In this document: positions 36,522-43,745 of the stretch, one piece after another
Layout: each line of letters begins with the position of its first letter
Numbering within the stretch: position 1 is the stretch's first letter
NCBI RefSeq assembly: GCF_003284965.1
Contig: NZ_QMEW01000001.1
Span: 372,001 to 436,000 of the forward strand
Length of the DNA: 64,000 nt
DNA from: Mycolicibacterium sp. GF69
Lineage (GTDB): Bacteria > Actinomycetota > Actinomycetes > Mycobacteriales > Mycobacteriaceae
Direction of reading: 5' to 3'
Notes under the pieces: generated by a model
The model's input: the letters and a program-made list of their open reading frames with translations, nothing else
Database searches by the model: none
Told to the model about the DNA's origin: nothing
Made by a program: the position numbers and the translations under genes

Positions 36522-37040
36522 TCAAGATGCGGGCGGATCGGTCGGGGTGAGCGTTATCGGCAGCCAGTACGTGCCCGGGCCCTGTCCAGGGCAACCCGGC
36601 GCGGGCACCGTGAAAGTCCGCTCACCGGAGAAGCTGCCGTCACCATTCGGTTTGAGCCAGTCCGAGCGCTGCGTTGTCACGGTGCCACCGCTGCCGTCGG
36701 GATTGCAGTAGAAGGGATATCCCCCGGCTGACTCCCAGCGATCCCCGTTCCATCGGTATTCGAATTGCGCTGGCGCGTTGGGGTCTTGCGCAATTCCGGT
36801 TTCCCGCAGCCACCGGGAAACACAGCCATTCACATCGCAGTTGGTGGTGAACAAACCCAATTGTGTGGCCGGATCCGCGAATGCGGGCGCACCATTGAAG
36901 ATCTGGCGTGAGTGGTCGAGGAATGCGTTGTAATAGCCGTAAATCGGTACAGGCTCAGCGCGGTCGGCGCTGGCTGTCGGCGCCAGCGCCAGCGCGGCGC
37001 AACCGGTGAGCACCGCGAACGAGAATGCCTTTGACTTCAC
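36522..37040 (-). CDS. secreted protein of unknown function
   Basis: A 172-residue exported protein. The signal peptide is FAVLTGCAALALAPTASADR, with a likely cut after ASA. The mature part has four Cys (TTNCDVNGCVSRWL, FYCNPDG, APGCPGQG), suggesting two disulfides, and is rich in Gly, Pro and aromatic residues (QFEYRWNGDRWESAGGYPFY). I recognise the general type of small mycobacterial secreted proteins but no named family or function. It lies 126 bases from the Rv0187-like gene, on the same strand. Confidence 0.7.
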   Translation of the reverse strand: MKSKAFSFAVLTGCAALALAPTASADRAEPVPIYGYYNAFLDHSRQIFNGAPAFADPATQLGLFTTNCDVNGCVSRWLRETGIAQDPNAPAQFEYRWNGDRWESAGGYPFYCNPDGSGGTVTTQRSDWLKPNGDGSFSGERTFTVPAPGCPGQGPGTYWLPITLTPTDPPAS

Positions 37041-37166
37041 GAGGCCCCCTTCGGTCGCGAGCCCTCGGCGACCGGAGAACTCTCGGCTCTGAATAACACA
37101 CTTGCGTCATCAGCCGTCGTTGAATCGGTCCTACCGTTGCGGCAGAAATCTCGCCAAATGGTTCAT

Positions 37167-37832
37167 CTACTCGGCGATGCGGGCGACCGCGAACCCGTCC
37201 CAGCCCTTCGTGCCGACAGTCTGTATCGCGGCGGTTTCCAGTTGGGGATGGTCTCCCATCATCTCGAGCATTTCCCGTACGGCGCGGGCCTGCAGGTCGT
37301 CGTCGGCAGGGTCGAGTACGCGGCCGAAGCGGGCGATGTTGTCCACCACGATGATCGACCCCGGCCTGCCCAGCTTGATGGCCCACTCGACGTAGGCGAC
37401 GTTGTTCTCCTTGTCGGCGTCGATGAAGACCAGATCGAACGTCTCGCCCCGGTCGGCGAGCACCGGAAGCGTGTCGAGTGCCGCACCGACGATGATTTCG
37501 ATGCGGTCTTGCACGCCCGCGCGCGCGAAGTTCTCCTGCGCGATCTCGGCGTGCTTGGATTCGTACTCCAACGTGACGACGCGACCGTGGGCGCCGACAC
37601 CGCGGGCGAGGTTGATCGTGCTGTAGCCGGCGAGTGTCCCGATCTCCAACACCCTGGTGGCGGAGGACAGCGTCGTCAGCAGATATAAAAGCTTGCCGTG
37701 CTGGCCAGATACTTCGATGGCGGGCATGTCGGCGGCATCGCCGGCTTCGCGGGCGGCGCGCAGCGCATCGTCTTCGGTGTGCAGGATGCGGTTGAAAAGG
37801 TCGTCGAGCGCCTTCGAGTCAGGGTCTGCCAC
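37167..37832 (-). CDS. class I SAM-dependent O-methyltransferase (Rv0187-like)
   Basis: A 221-residue O-methyltransferase of the catechol-type (methyltransferase 3) family. SSATRVLEIGTLAGYSTINL is the SAM motif, FDLVFIDADKENNVAYVEWA carries the metal-binding Asp, and PGSIIVVDNIARFGRV the second acidic metal site. The length matches Rv0187. The GTG start (VADPDSKALDDLF) has TATCGT 7 bases upstream; the open frame further upstream is not protein-like. It marks the end of the conserved gene block. Confidence 0.88.
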   Translation of the reverse strand: MADPDSKALDDLFNRILHTEDDALRAAREAGDAADMPAIEVSGQHGKLLYLLTTLSSATRVLEIGTLAGYSTINLARGVGAHGRVVTLEYESKHAEIAQENFARAGVQDRIEIIVGAALDTLPVLADRGETFDLVFIDADKENNVAYVEWAIKLGRPGSIIVVDNIARFGRVLDPADDDLQARAVREMLEMMGDHPQLETAAIQTVGTKGWDGFAVARIAE

Positions 37833-38157
37833 GTGCGGAACGATAGCGGAGACGGGCGAAGGCCACGAGGGTGTGCGGTCGCGGCGATTATGGCCGATCT
37901 TGTTTGCTGGTATCCGTGGCACGCTCCGTTGTCCGGCGAGTGCTCCGATGGGGCGCTGCATCAGTCAGTAACTCGTCGGCCGTGGCAGGAGCGTTCCAGC
38001 ACGATGACAGGAGGCGACGATGTCGCCCCAGCCGAGGGGCTTGGACCGACAGATTCGGCGGAATGAGCGCTATTGCTGGTCGGGTAACATTTGCCCGGTG
38101 ACGCCTGACGCCCTTGGCAACGGATTGGTGTGAAGCTGATCGCTATGCGGAGTGACG
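37833..38157. other. 325-bp intergenic region at the edge of the accessory island
   Basis: It holds the TATCGT -10 box (37840-37845, minus strand) of the methyltransferase gene. On the plus strand a short ORF of about 20 codons from ATG 38004 has AGGAGG within it and no recognisable product. TAACAT at 38085-38090 is a possible -10 for the EspC-like gene. No larger gene or repeat is visible. Confidence 0.4.
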
Positions 38158-38931
38158 ATGACTGAGACGCTGCGAATAGACACCGGCCTGGTGCGCGAGG
38201 CTGGCGGACGGCTGCAGACCCTCGCAGGTGCCATCCCACCGCCGCCGACTTCATACAATCCGACGGGCGGCGATGCTCTGTCGACGGCGATCGCGGCGAA
38301 GGTGGCCGAAGTTGTCGACCCGGTACTCGCTGAGTTGCCGGTTACCAAAGATGAGTTGACCAAGTACGCGCAGAACGTGGTCACTGCTGCCAACACCTAT
38401 GACGCGGTCGACCGCCAGATCGCCGAGGAGATCCTCAAGCGGCTCGAAGAACTCGACGCGGCAGCGGGAAAGGGTGGCGGTGGAACTGCTGGTGGCTCAC
38501 GTGGCGGGACAGGCGCGACGGGTGTCGCGTCAGGCGCGATGGGTGAAGCGTCAGGCGCGGCGGGTGAAGCGTCGGGCGCTGTGACGTCAGCGGCTACGCC
38601 GGCCGCGGGTGGCGCTCAGCAGGCTGGACAGATGGGCTCGATGATGCAGATGCCGATGCAGATGGCTCAGCAGGCCGCTCAGATACCGATGCAGGTCGCG
38701 GGTATGGCGGGCGCGATTCCGCAAGCCGTGGCGCAGGGTGCGCAGCAGGTGATGCAACAAGTCGGACAGCTGACAGAGATGGCCGGCGAAGACGAAGAAT
38801 CTGAGCCGTCAGATGAACCGCCGCAGGAGATGGCAGCGCCGGGCGACGTAGCAGGTGAACGCGCACCGGATACATCATCGAAATCGGAATCGGAGCGTTC
38901 GACTGAGGAGGAGTCGGGGATCGCGCTGTGA
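38158..38931 (+). CDS. EspC-like type VII secretion substrate
   Basis: A 257-residue protein. Residues 1-100 (RIDTGLVREAGGRLQTLAGA ... AEVVDPVLAELPVTKDEL) form the helical EspC/DUF2580-like domain and end in TYDAVDRQIAEE, containing the YxxxD export signal (YDAVD) of ESX substrates. A Gly/Ser/Ala linker with 21-bp tandem repeats follows, then a Met/Gln-rich amphipathic stretch (QMGSMMQMPMQMAQQAAQIP) and a strongly acidic tail. GGAG lies 5 bases before ATG 38158. The stop overlaps the next gene (GTGA). Probably exported as part of a complex with the two downstream proteins (inference). Confidence 0.75.
   Translation: MTETLRIDTGLVREAGGRLQTLAGAIPPPPTSYNPTGGDALSTAIAAKVAEVVDPVLAELPVTKDELTKYAQNVVTAANTYDAVDRQIAEEILKRLEELDAAAGKGGGGTAGGSRGGTGATGVASGAMGEASGAAGEASGAVTSAATPAAGGAQQAGQMGSMMQMPMQMAQQAAQIPMQVAGMAGAIPQAVAQGAQQVMQQVGQLTEMAGEDEESEPSDEPPQEMAAPGDVAGERAPDTSSKSESERSTEEESGIAL
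38527..38580 (+). repeat. 21-bp tandem repeat inside the EspC-like gene
   Basis: Two full copies and one partial copy of GCGTCAGGCGCG-NNG-GGTGAA (38527, 38548, 38569) encode ASGA-x-GE heptapeptides in the flexible linker. Confidence 0.7.
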
Positions 38932-40046
38932 GTTATCCACCGCCGCCGGGAGGTCCGCCGCCCGGGAATCCTGGCCCCCCGCAGGGCTATCCGGGACCGT
39001 ACGGCCCTCCTCCGCAGCAGCCGCCCTGGCCGCCGCAGCCATGGCAGGGCCCTCCGCCGAAGAAGCGCGGCAACGCCTGGAAGTGGGCGCTCGGCGGGGT
39101 GGTACTACTGGCAGTCATCGGAGTTACTGCGGCAGTGACGATTTCGGTGACCTCAGACGGCGCAGACGGCGAGGGTCCGGGCCCCTCTGGCGAGACCTTC
39201 GGTTTAGCGAGCGCTGACGACAAAGGACCCGTGAACATAATCACCGAGGACCCGAGCTGCGCGGCATGGATACCCATCCAGACCACACTGGCGAATTCCC
39301 AGGGGGACTGGGCTGAACGCGATCCATCGATACCGGCGTCATCCTGGACACAGGAGCAAAAAGCACAATATGAGGTCGCACGAAGCGCGTACCGTAATGC
39401 TGCTGAACAGACGGAACGTCTGGTGACCGTGACACCGCACCGTGTAGTACGTGAGCTATATGAACAATTCATCGCCTACGCGCGCGCATATATTGAAGCC
39501 GTCCCCGCGTATACGCCGATCGATGACCATCTCTCCGGCGTTGGTACTGCTAGTTCAGCAGCGCTGGGATATATCTGTGGTGCCATCACTTATGGCTCAG
39601 CAGAGGCTCGTGCGCCGCTTGTCGAAGCACCTGCCCCTCCAGGAACGACCGCGCCCCTTGCTGATCCAAATGATCCTCAGCGCTTCTTGGCAGAAGGCGA
39701 CTCGACGTGCCCTGAGTGGGATCGGTTACTAACCCAGTTCTCCGCGGATACGAAGGAATGGCAGGCTCTCGATCCACGAGTCCCAGCGAGTGACTGGTCG
39801 CCTCATGAGCGAGCCGTCGTTGATGCGGTCGTTCCCGTGATGAAGTCCTTCGCCGATCAGGTGGAGTCGCTCGGCAGAAGTAGTAACAACCCAATCATCG
39901 AGGACTTTGCAGTTCTGGCAGCCCAATACCGTCGCGCGTACGCGGCAGCTCTGCCCACATACAACTCGGCAGACTCCTATCTCACACGTGCTTCGAACCG
40001 TACAACCGCAGTCATCTATGACGCCTGCAAAGCGGTCGGTGGGTAA
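38928..40046 (+). CDS. single-pass membrane protein with duplicated extracytoplasmic domain
   Basis: A 372-residue protein. Residues 1-45 are Pro/Gly/Gln-rich, followed by a basic PPKKRGNAWKW and one membrane helix (WALGGVVLLAVIGVTAAVTI), giving a cytoplasmic N-terminus and an outer C-terminus. The outer part contains two related units of about 105 residues: CAAWIPIQTTLAN ... GYICGA and CPEWDRLLTQFSA ... IYDACKA. Each starts and ends with a Cys and contains DPSIPASSW/DPRVPASDW. I do not recognise the family. It overlaps the EspC-like gene by GTGA and precedes the third island gene by 3 bases. G+C is lower than in the flanks. Confidence 0.72.
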   Translation: MSYPPPPGGPPPGNPGPPQGYPGPYGPPPQQPPWPPQPWQGPPPKKRGNAWKWALGGVVLLAVIGVTAAVTISVTSDGADGEGPGPSGETFGLASADDKGPVNIITEDPSCAAWIPIQTTLANSQGDWAERDPSIPASSWTQEQKAQYEVARSAYRNAAEQTERLVTVTPHRVVRELYEQFIAYARAYIEAVPAYTPIDDHLSGVGTASSAALGYICGAITYGSAEARAPLVEAPAPPGTTAPLADPNDPQRFLAEGDSTCPEWDRLLTQFSADTKEWQALDPRVPASDWSPHERAVVDAVVPVMKSFADQVESLGRSSNNPIIEDFAVLAAQYRRAYAAALPTYNSADSYLTRASNRTTAVIYDACKAVGG

Positions 40047-40049
40047 GCC

Positions 40050-42269
40050 TTGGGTAAAGAACGACCATCCGATCCCTACGGTTTGACGGCGCCACCCGCA
40101 TGGCCAGAAGTTGATGAGGGCACCCTCCGCATGTGCGCTGAAGCCTTCGCGACTGTGTCTCAGACCGTTGGAGAGCAGATCCAAACCGCCAAATGGGAAT
40201 GCTCGCAAATGTTCGCGGGCGTCGCCCTTTGGTCCGGAAGTGCCGCTGGCGCAGCCAGCGGTTCCCTGGGTATGCGAATCACTGACCTCCAGTCGGTTAA
40301 AGACGAGTTAGACGCCGCAGCCGGGTTGTTCGGTGACAGCGCGACAGTGACGACCAGCGCGAAAAGCGAAATAATCAATAGAGTTGAGTTAGCCACCAAA
40401 ATTCTTGACTGGATCCGGACTCACGAAGACATACCAGAAGACGCAAAAACGACCGCCATTACCCAAGGTGTCGCCGCTATTCGCAATGAGAACATTTTGA
40501 CGGTCGCAGTCGCTGCTTCTCAAATCTCATTGCAACCAGTCGATCTTCACATGCCAGAATCATCGGAGCCAGCCGGCGAAAACGTACGCTTATTCGGAAC
40601 ATCGCAAGACTCCACAAAGTTCGTCTTCGCGAGCAACGAGACACTTTTGGGTGGATCACCGGGGTTCGTAGAACGTCTTCCAGCAGCCCCACCAGACAAC
40701 CTCGGCACGTCTAATAGTGAGTCCCTAGACGGCACAAAGGCGGCAATACCAGCGCCGGCATCGCCACCGGAAGACACTCCTGCGGTCGCCGATCCGAACA
40801 ACATTGAGGAAGTTGGCGGTCAAAGCGCGATTGAAGCGCCTCAGGTGGTACAGGAACCCACACCTCCCGCTCCTTCACCAGTACCTGGCCCAGCACCTGT
40901 GCCGAGCATTCCGGGCACCGGTACCCCTGGTGCGCCGGCACCACCGCGTATCAGCACACCCGGCAACCCGTTATCCGGCGGCGTGTCAACCCCTTCGGTC
41001 CCATCTGCACCGTCAGCACCCGCCACGCCGAGCACCCCGAGCGCGCCCAGCACTGTGAGTCCTGCTGCGGCAGCCTCGAATCAAACACCGATGGCCGAGT
41101 TCCAGCGTGCGATGGCAGAGTCGGCCGCGAAAGCTGCCGCGCAAGCGCCCATCTCACCGCCGCCGTCCGCCCCAATCGCCACCGCCTCAGCAGCACAGGC
41201 GCTCGCCCCTCCCCCGACTCCAGACGCGCCACCGACACAGCCCGCCAGCCCGACACCGTCCGCCGCCGGACCATCCGGAACTAGCGGCCCGGCACCCGTA
41301 GCAACCCCGCCCGCCACCGGCGCCGCTCCAGCATCCCCCATGCCCTTGGGCCCGCCCCCTACGCCTCCGCCGGCCGCCCCCGTCGCTCCTGCGGCCCCCG
41401 TCGGACCCGCCGTCCCCCCAGCGGCCGCTCCTGGCTCCAGCGCCGTCGGCGCCCCTGCGCCCGTACCGGTTTCGGCTGCACGGGCTCAGCGCGAGGCCAT
41501 CGCCGCAGCCACCCACCGTCGTCCTTCCAGCAGCGACCCCGCCCAACTCGCCCAGCGTGTCGCGGCAGCCCTCAACGTCGGTATCACCGATATGGGCTTC
41601 TTCTGGGTCACCGGCCTCGCTAGGGACGGAACGATCGTCGTCGCCAACAACTACGGACTCGGCTACATCCCTGAGGGCGTCAATCTGCCCGAACGCGTCA
41701 AGATGGCCACCGCCGACGAAAGCATTCCCGCCATTGTCCGCGGTAGCTGGACAACGTATCCCATTCTCGCGCTTCATGGTTGGACGCAGCACCACGAAAC
41801 CGACCTGCGCGCGGTCATCGCCACCGAAGACCAGTTCAAGGGTTTCGACCCCGGCGCACCCAAGATCATCCTGCGCCCCGACGACATTCCCGACACCGGG
41901 CACATGGAAGGCCGCCATCGGCTCCAGGTGATATCTCCCAACGCGGCAACGAAATTGGCGGCGATCTCCCCGTCCGGACTCTCCGCAGTGCTGCCACTAG
42001 CGCCCGCCGACGACACTGCACCGGAGGATCGTCGCGCTCTCCTCTGGTTCGAAGTCTTTCGCCCCTTGCTCAGCAACGCGCCGGACCGCGGGCAGTTCCA
42101 GCTGCAGAACTTCGTCATTTACGCCGACCACGCCCAGGAACTCGCGCTGCACCGGGCGCACACGGCCACTGAGGCGGTCGAGCAACGTGCCGCCATCGCC
42201 GACTGGATCTACTGGCAGCACCTGAGCGTCCTGGCGTCCGACGCCATCGCCACTGCCGCCGCCGTCTAG
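40050..42269 (+). CDS. large Pro/Ala-rich ESX-associated protein (Rv2082/Rv3899c-type C-terminus)
   Basis: A 739-residue three-part protein. Residues 1-150 are helical with a WxG turn (FAGVALWSGSAAGAASGS), as in ESX substrates. Residues about 230-480 are a Pro/Ala-rich disordered linker. The C-terminal 250 residues (AQLAQRVAAALNVGITDMGF ... KIILRPDDIPDTGHMEGRHR) form a compact domain that I associate from memory with the uncharacterised mycobacterial proteins Rv2082 and Rv3899c. TTG 40050 is the start, 3 bases after the previous stop, with GGTGGG upstream. G+C falls to 47-48% in 40381-40500 by hand count. A secreted or surface effector is plausible; no enzyme motif is visible. Confidence 0.7.
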   Translation: MGKERPSDPYGLTAPPAWPEVDEGTLRMCAEAFATVSQTVGEQIQTAKWECSQMFAGVALWSGSAAGAASGSLGMRITDLQSVKDELDAAAGLFGDSATVTTSAKSEIINRVELATKILDWIRTHEDIPEDAKTTAITQGVAAIRNENILTVAVAASQISLQPVDLHMPESSEPAGENVRLFGTSQDSTKFVFASNETLLGGSPGFVERLPAAPPDNLGTSNSESLDGTKAAIPAPASPPEDTPAVADPNNIEEVGGQSAIEAPQVVQEPTPPAPSPVPGPAPVPSIPGTGTPGAPAPPRISTPGNPLSGGVSTPSVPSAPSAPATPSTPSAPSTVSPAAAASNQTPMAEFQRAMAESAAKAAAQAPISPPPSAPIATASAAQALAPPPTPDAPPTQPASPTPSAAGPSGTSGPAPVATPPATGAAPASPMPLGPPPTPPPAAPVAPAAPVGPAVPPAAAPGSSAVGAPAPVPVSAARAQREAIAAATHRRPSSSDPAQLAQRVAAALNVGITDMGFFWVTGLARDGTIVVANNYGLGYIPEGVNLPERVKMATADESIPAIVRGSWTTYPILALHGWTQHHETDLRAVIATEDQFKGFDPGAPKIILRPDDIPDTGHMEGRHRLQVISPNAATKLAAISPSGLSAVLPLAPADDTAPEDRRALLWFEVFRPLLSNAPDRGQFQLQNFVIYADHAQELALHRAHTATEAVEQRAAIADWIYWQHLSVLASDAIATAAAV

Positions 42270-42354
42270 CCAAAACCGCATCGTCTGGCCACAAGCGCCA
42301 CGTTTGACGCTCGGCTGATCGGGCACGCCTCCCTCAGACCATTAGGAGGCACGC

Positions 42355-43533
42355 ATGCGAGCAGTCACGTGGCAGGGCCGCCGGAAAGTGTCCGTCGACA
42401 ACGTGCCCGATCCGGTGATCAAGGAACCCAACGACGCGATCATCCGAGTCACCAGCACCAACATCTGCGGCTCAGACCTGCACCTCTATGAAGTACTCGG
42501 TGCCTTCATGACCCCGGGCGACATTCTCGGTCACGAGGCCATGGGCGTCGTCGAGGAGGTCGGACGTGAAGTCAACGGCCTGCAGCCCGGCGATCGTGTA
42601 GTCATTCCGTTCAACATCTCCTGCGGCCACTGCTTCATGTGCGACCAGGGCCTGCAGAGCCAGTGCGAGACCACGCAGAACCGCGACCAGGGCACCGGCG
42701 CCGCCCTGTTCGGCTACTCCAAGCTCTACGGCGAAGTCGCCGGCGGCCAAGCGGAGTACCTGCGTGTCCCGCAGGCGCAGTACACCCACATCAAAGTGCC
42801 CGACGACGGCCTCGACGACCTCTACGTCTATCTCTCCGACGTGCTGCCGACCGCGTGGCAGGCCGTCGAGTACGCGTCGGTCCCCGACGGCGGCACACTC
42901 GTCGTCCTCGGCTTGGGACCCATCGGCGCAATGGCCTGTCGCATCGCCGCACACCGGAAGAGCGCCAGGGTGATCGGTGTCGACCTCGTCGACGAACGGA
43001 TCTCGCGCGCCCGCGCCTACTGTGACGAAATCATCGACCTGCGCACCGACGACGCCGACGAGATCGTCAAGAGCCACACCGACGGCCGCGGCGCAGACTC
43101 CGTCATCGACGCCGTCGGTATGGAAGCGCACGGCTCACCGGTGGCCGAAACCATGCAGACCGCCAGCAATTTCCTGCCCTCACCGATCGGCCGCGTCGTG
43201 ATGAAAAACGCCGGCGTCGACCGGCTCGCGGCACTGAACTCCGCCATCACGCTGGTGCGCCGCGGCGGCACAATCTCGCTCTCCGGCGTCTACGGCGGTG
43301 CCGCCGACCCGATCAACATGATGACGTTGTTCGACAAGCAGATTCAGCTGCGGATGGGCCAGGCCAATGTGAAGAAGTGGGTGCCCGACATCATGCCCCT
43401 GCTGACCAGCGACGATCCGCTGGGCGTCCAGCAGTTCGCCACCCATCGGCTACCGCTCGATGCGGCGCCCGGCGCATACGAAAGCTTCCAGAAGAAAGAG
43501 GACGGCATGGTCAAGGTCATCCTCAAACCGTGA
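42355..43533 (+). CDS. zinc-dependent alcohol/formaldehyde-type dehydrogenase
   Basis: A 392-residue medium-chain zinc dehydrogenase. The catalytic zinc site is ICGSDLHLYE and GHEAMGVVEEVG; the structural zinc Cys cluster is SCGHCFMCDQGLQSQC; the NAD fold is LVVLGLGPIGAMACRIA. The length and the extra insertion around residues 110-130 resemble the glutathione-independent formaldehyde dehydrogenase group. TAGGAGG lies 7 bases before ATG 42355. A 45-codon ORF starts on its stop (GTGA). The substrate is not determinable. Confidence 0.88.
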   Translation: MRAVTWQGRRKVSVDNVPDPVIKEPNDAIIRVTSTNICGSDLHLYEVLGAFMTPGDILGHEAMGVVEEVGREVNGLQPGDRVVIPFNISCGHCFMCDQGLQSQCETTQNRDQGTGAALFGYSKLYGEVAGGQAEYLRVPQAQYTHIKVPDDGLDDLYVYLSDVLPTAWQAVEYASVPDGGTLVVLGLGPIGAMACRIAAHRKSARVIGVDLVDERISRARAYCDEIIDLRTDDADEIVKSHTDGRGADSVIDAVGMEAHGSPVAETMQTASNFLPSPIGRVVMKNAGVDRLAALNSAITLVRRGGTISLSGVYGGAADPINMMTLFDKQIQLRMGQANVKKWVPDIMPLLTSDDPLGVQQFATHRLPLDAAPGAYESFQKKEDGMVKVILKP

Positions 43534-43667
43534 CCGATATCGACCAATCCGAAGCCCCACTGCTCGGCACCCCCATCGACTACCTGCGCAGCGGAGTCGA
43601 GGCGGGCATGAACCTGCCCGACGCGCCCGACACAACGCTCATAACAATCCGTGTTGTCGCCAGCTGA
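43530..43667 (+). CDS. small ORF (45 residues) coupled to the dehydrogenase gene
   Basis: GTG 43530 overlaps the dehydrogenase TGA and encodes VTDIDQSEAPLLGTPIDYLR and then SGVEAGMNLPDAPDTTLITI, ending VVAS. The sequence is acidic, lacks membrane or signal segments and matches no family I know. The tight overlap argues for a real gene, but its short length leaves doubt. An imperfect stem with ACCCC/GGGGT pairing spans its stop (43660-43700). Confidence 0.5.
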   Translation: MTDIDQSEAPLLGTPIDYLRSGVEAGMNLPDAPDTTLITIRVVAS

Positions 43668-43745
43668 CCCCTGGTTTCGGCCTCGGGGGTTCTGGCAACA
43701 TTACCCACGAGTAAGGAGATTCCTCCGACTTCGGCAGGTGGGCAG

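Noticed and set aside
41200..41460. Repetitive C/G-rich stretch in the 739-residue island protein
   Set aside because: Low-complexity Pro/Ala codons without a fixed repeat unit; not a mobile or regulatory element.
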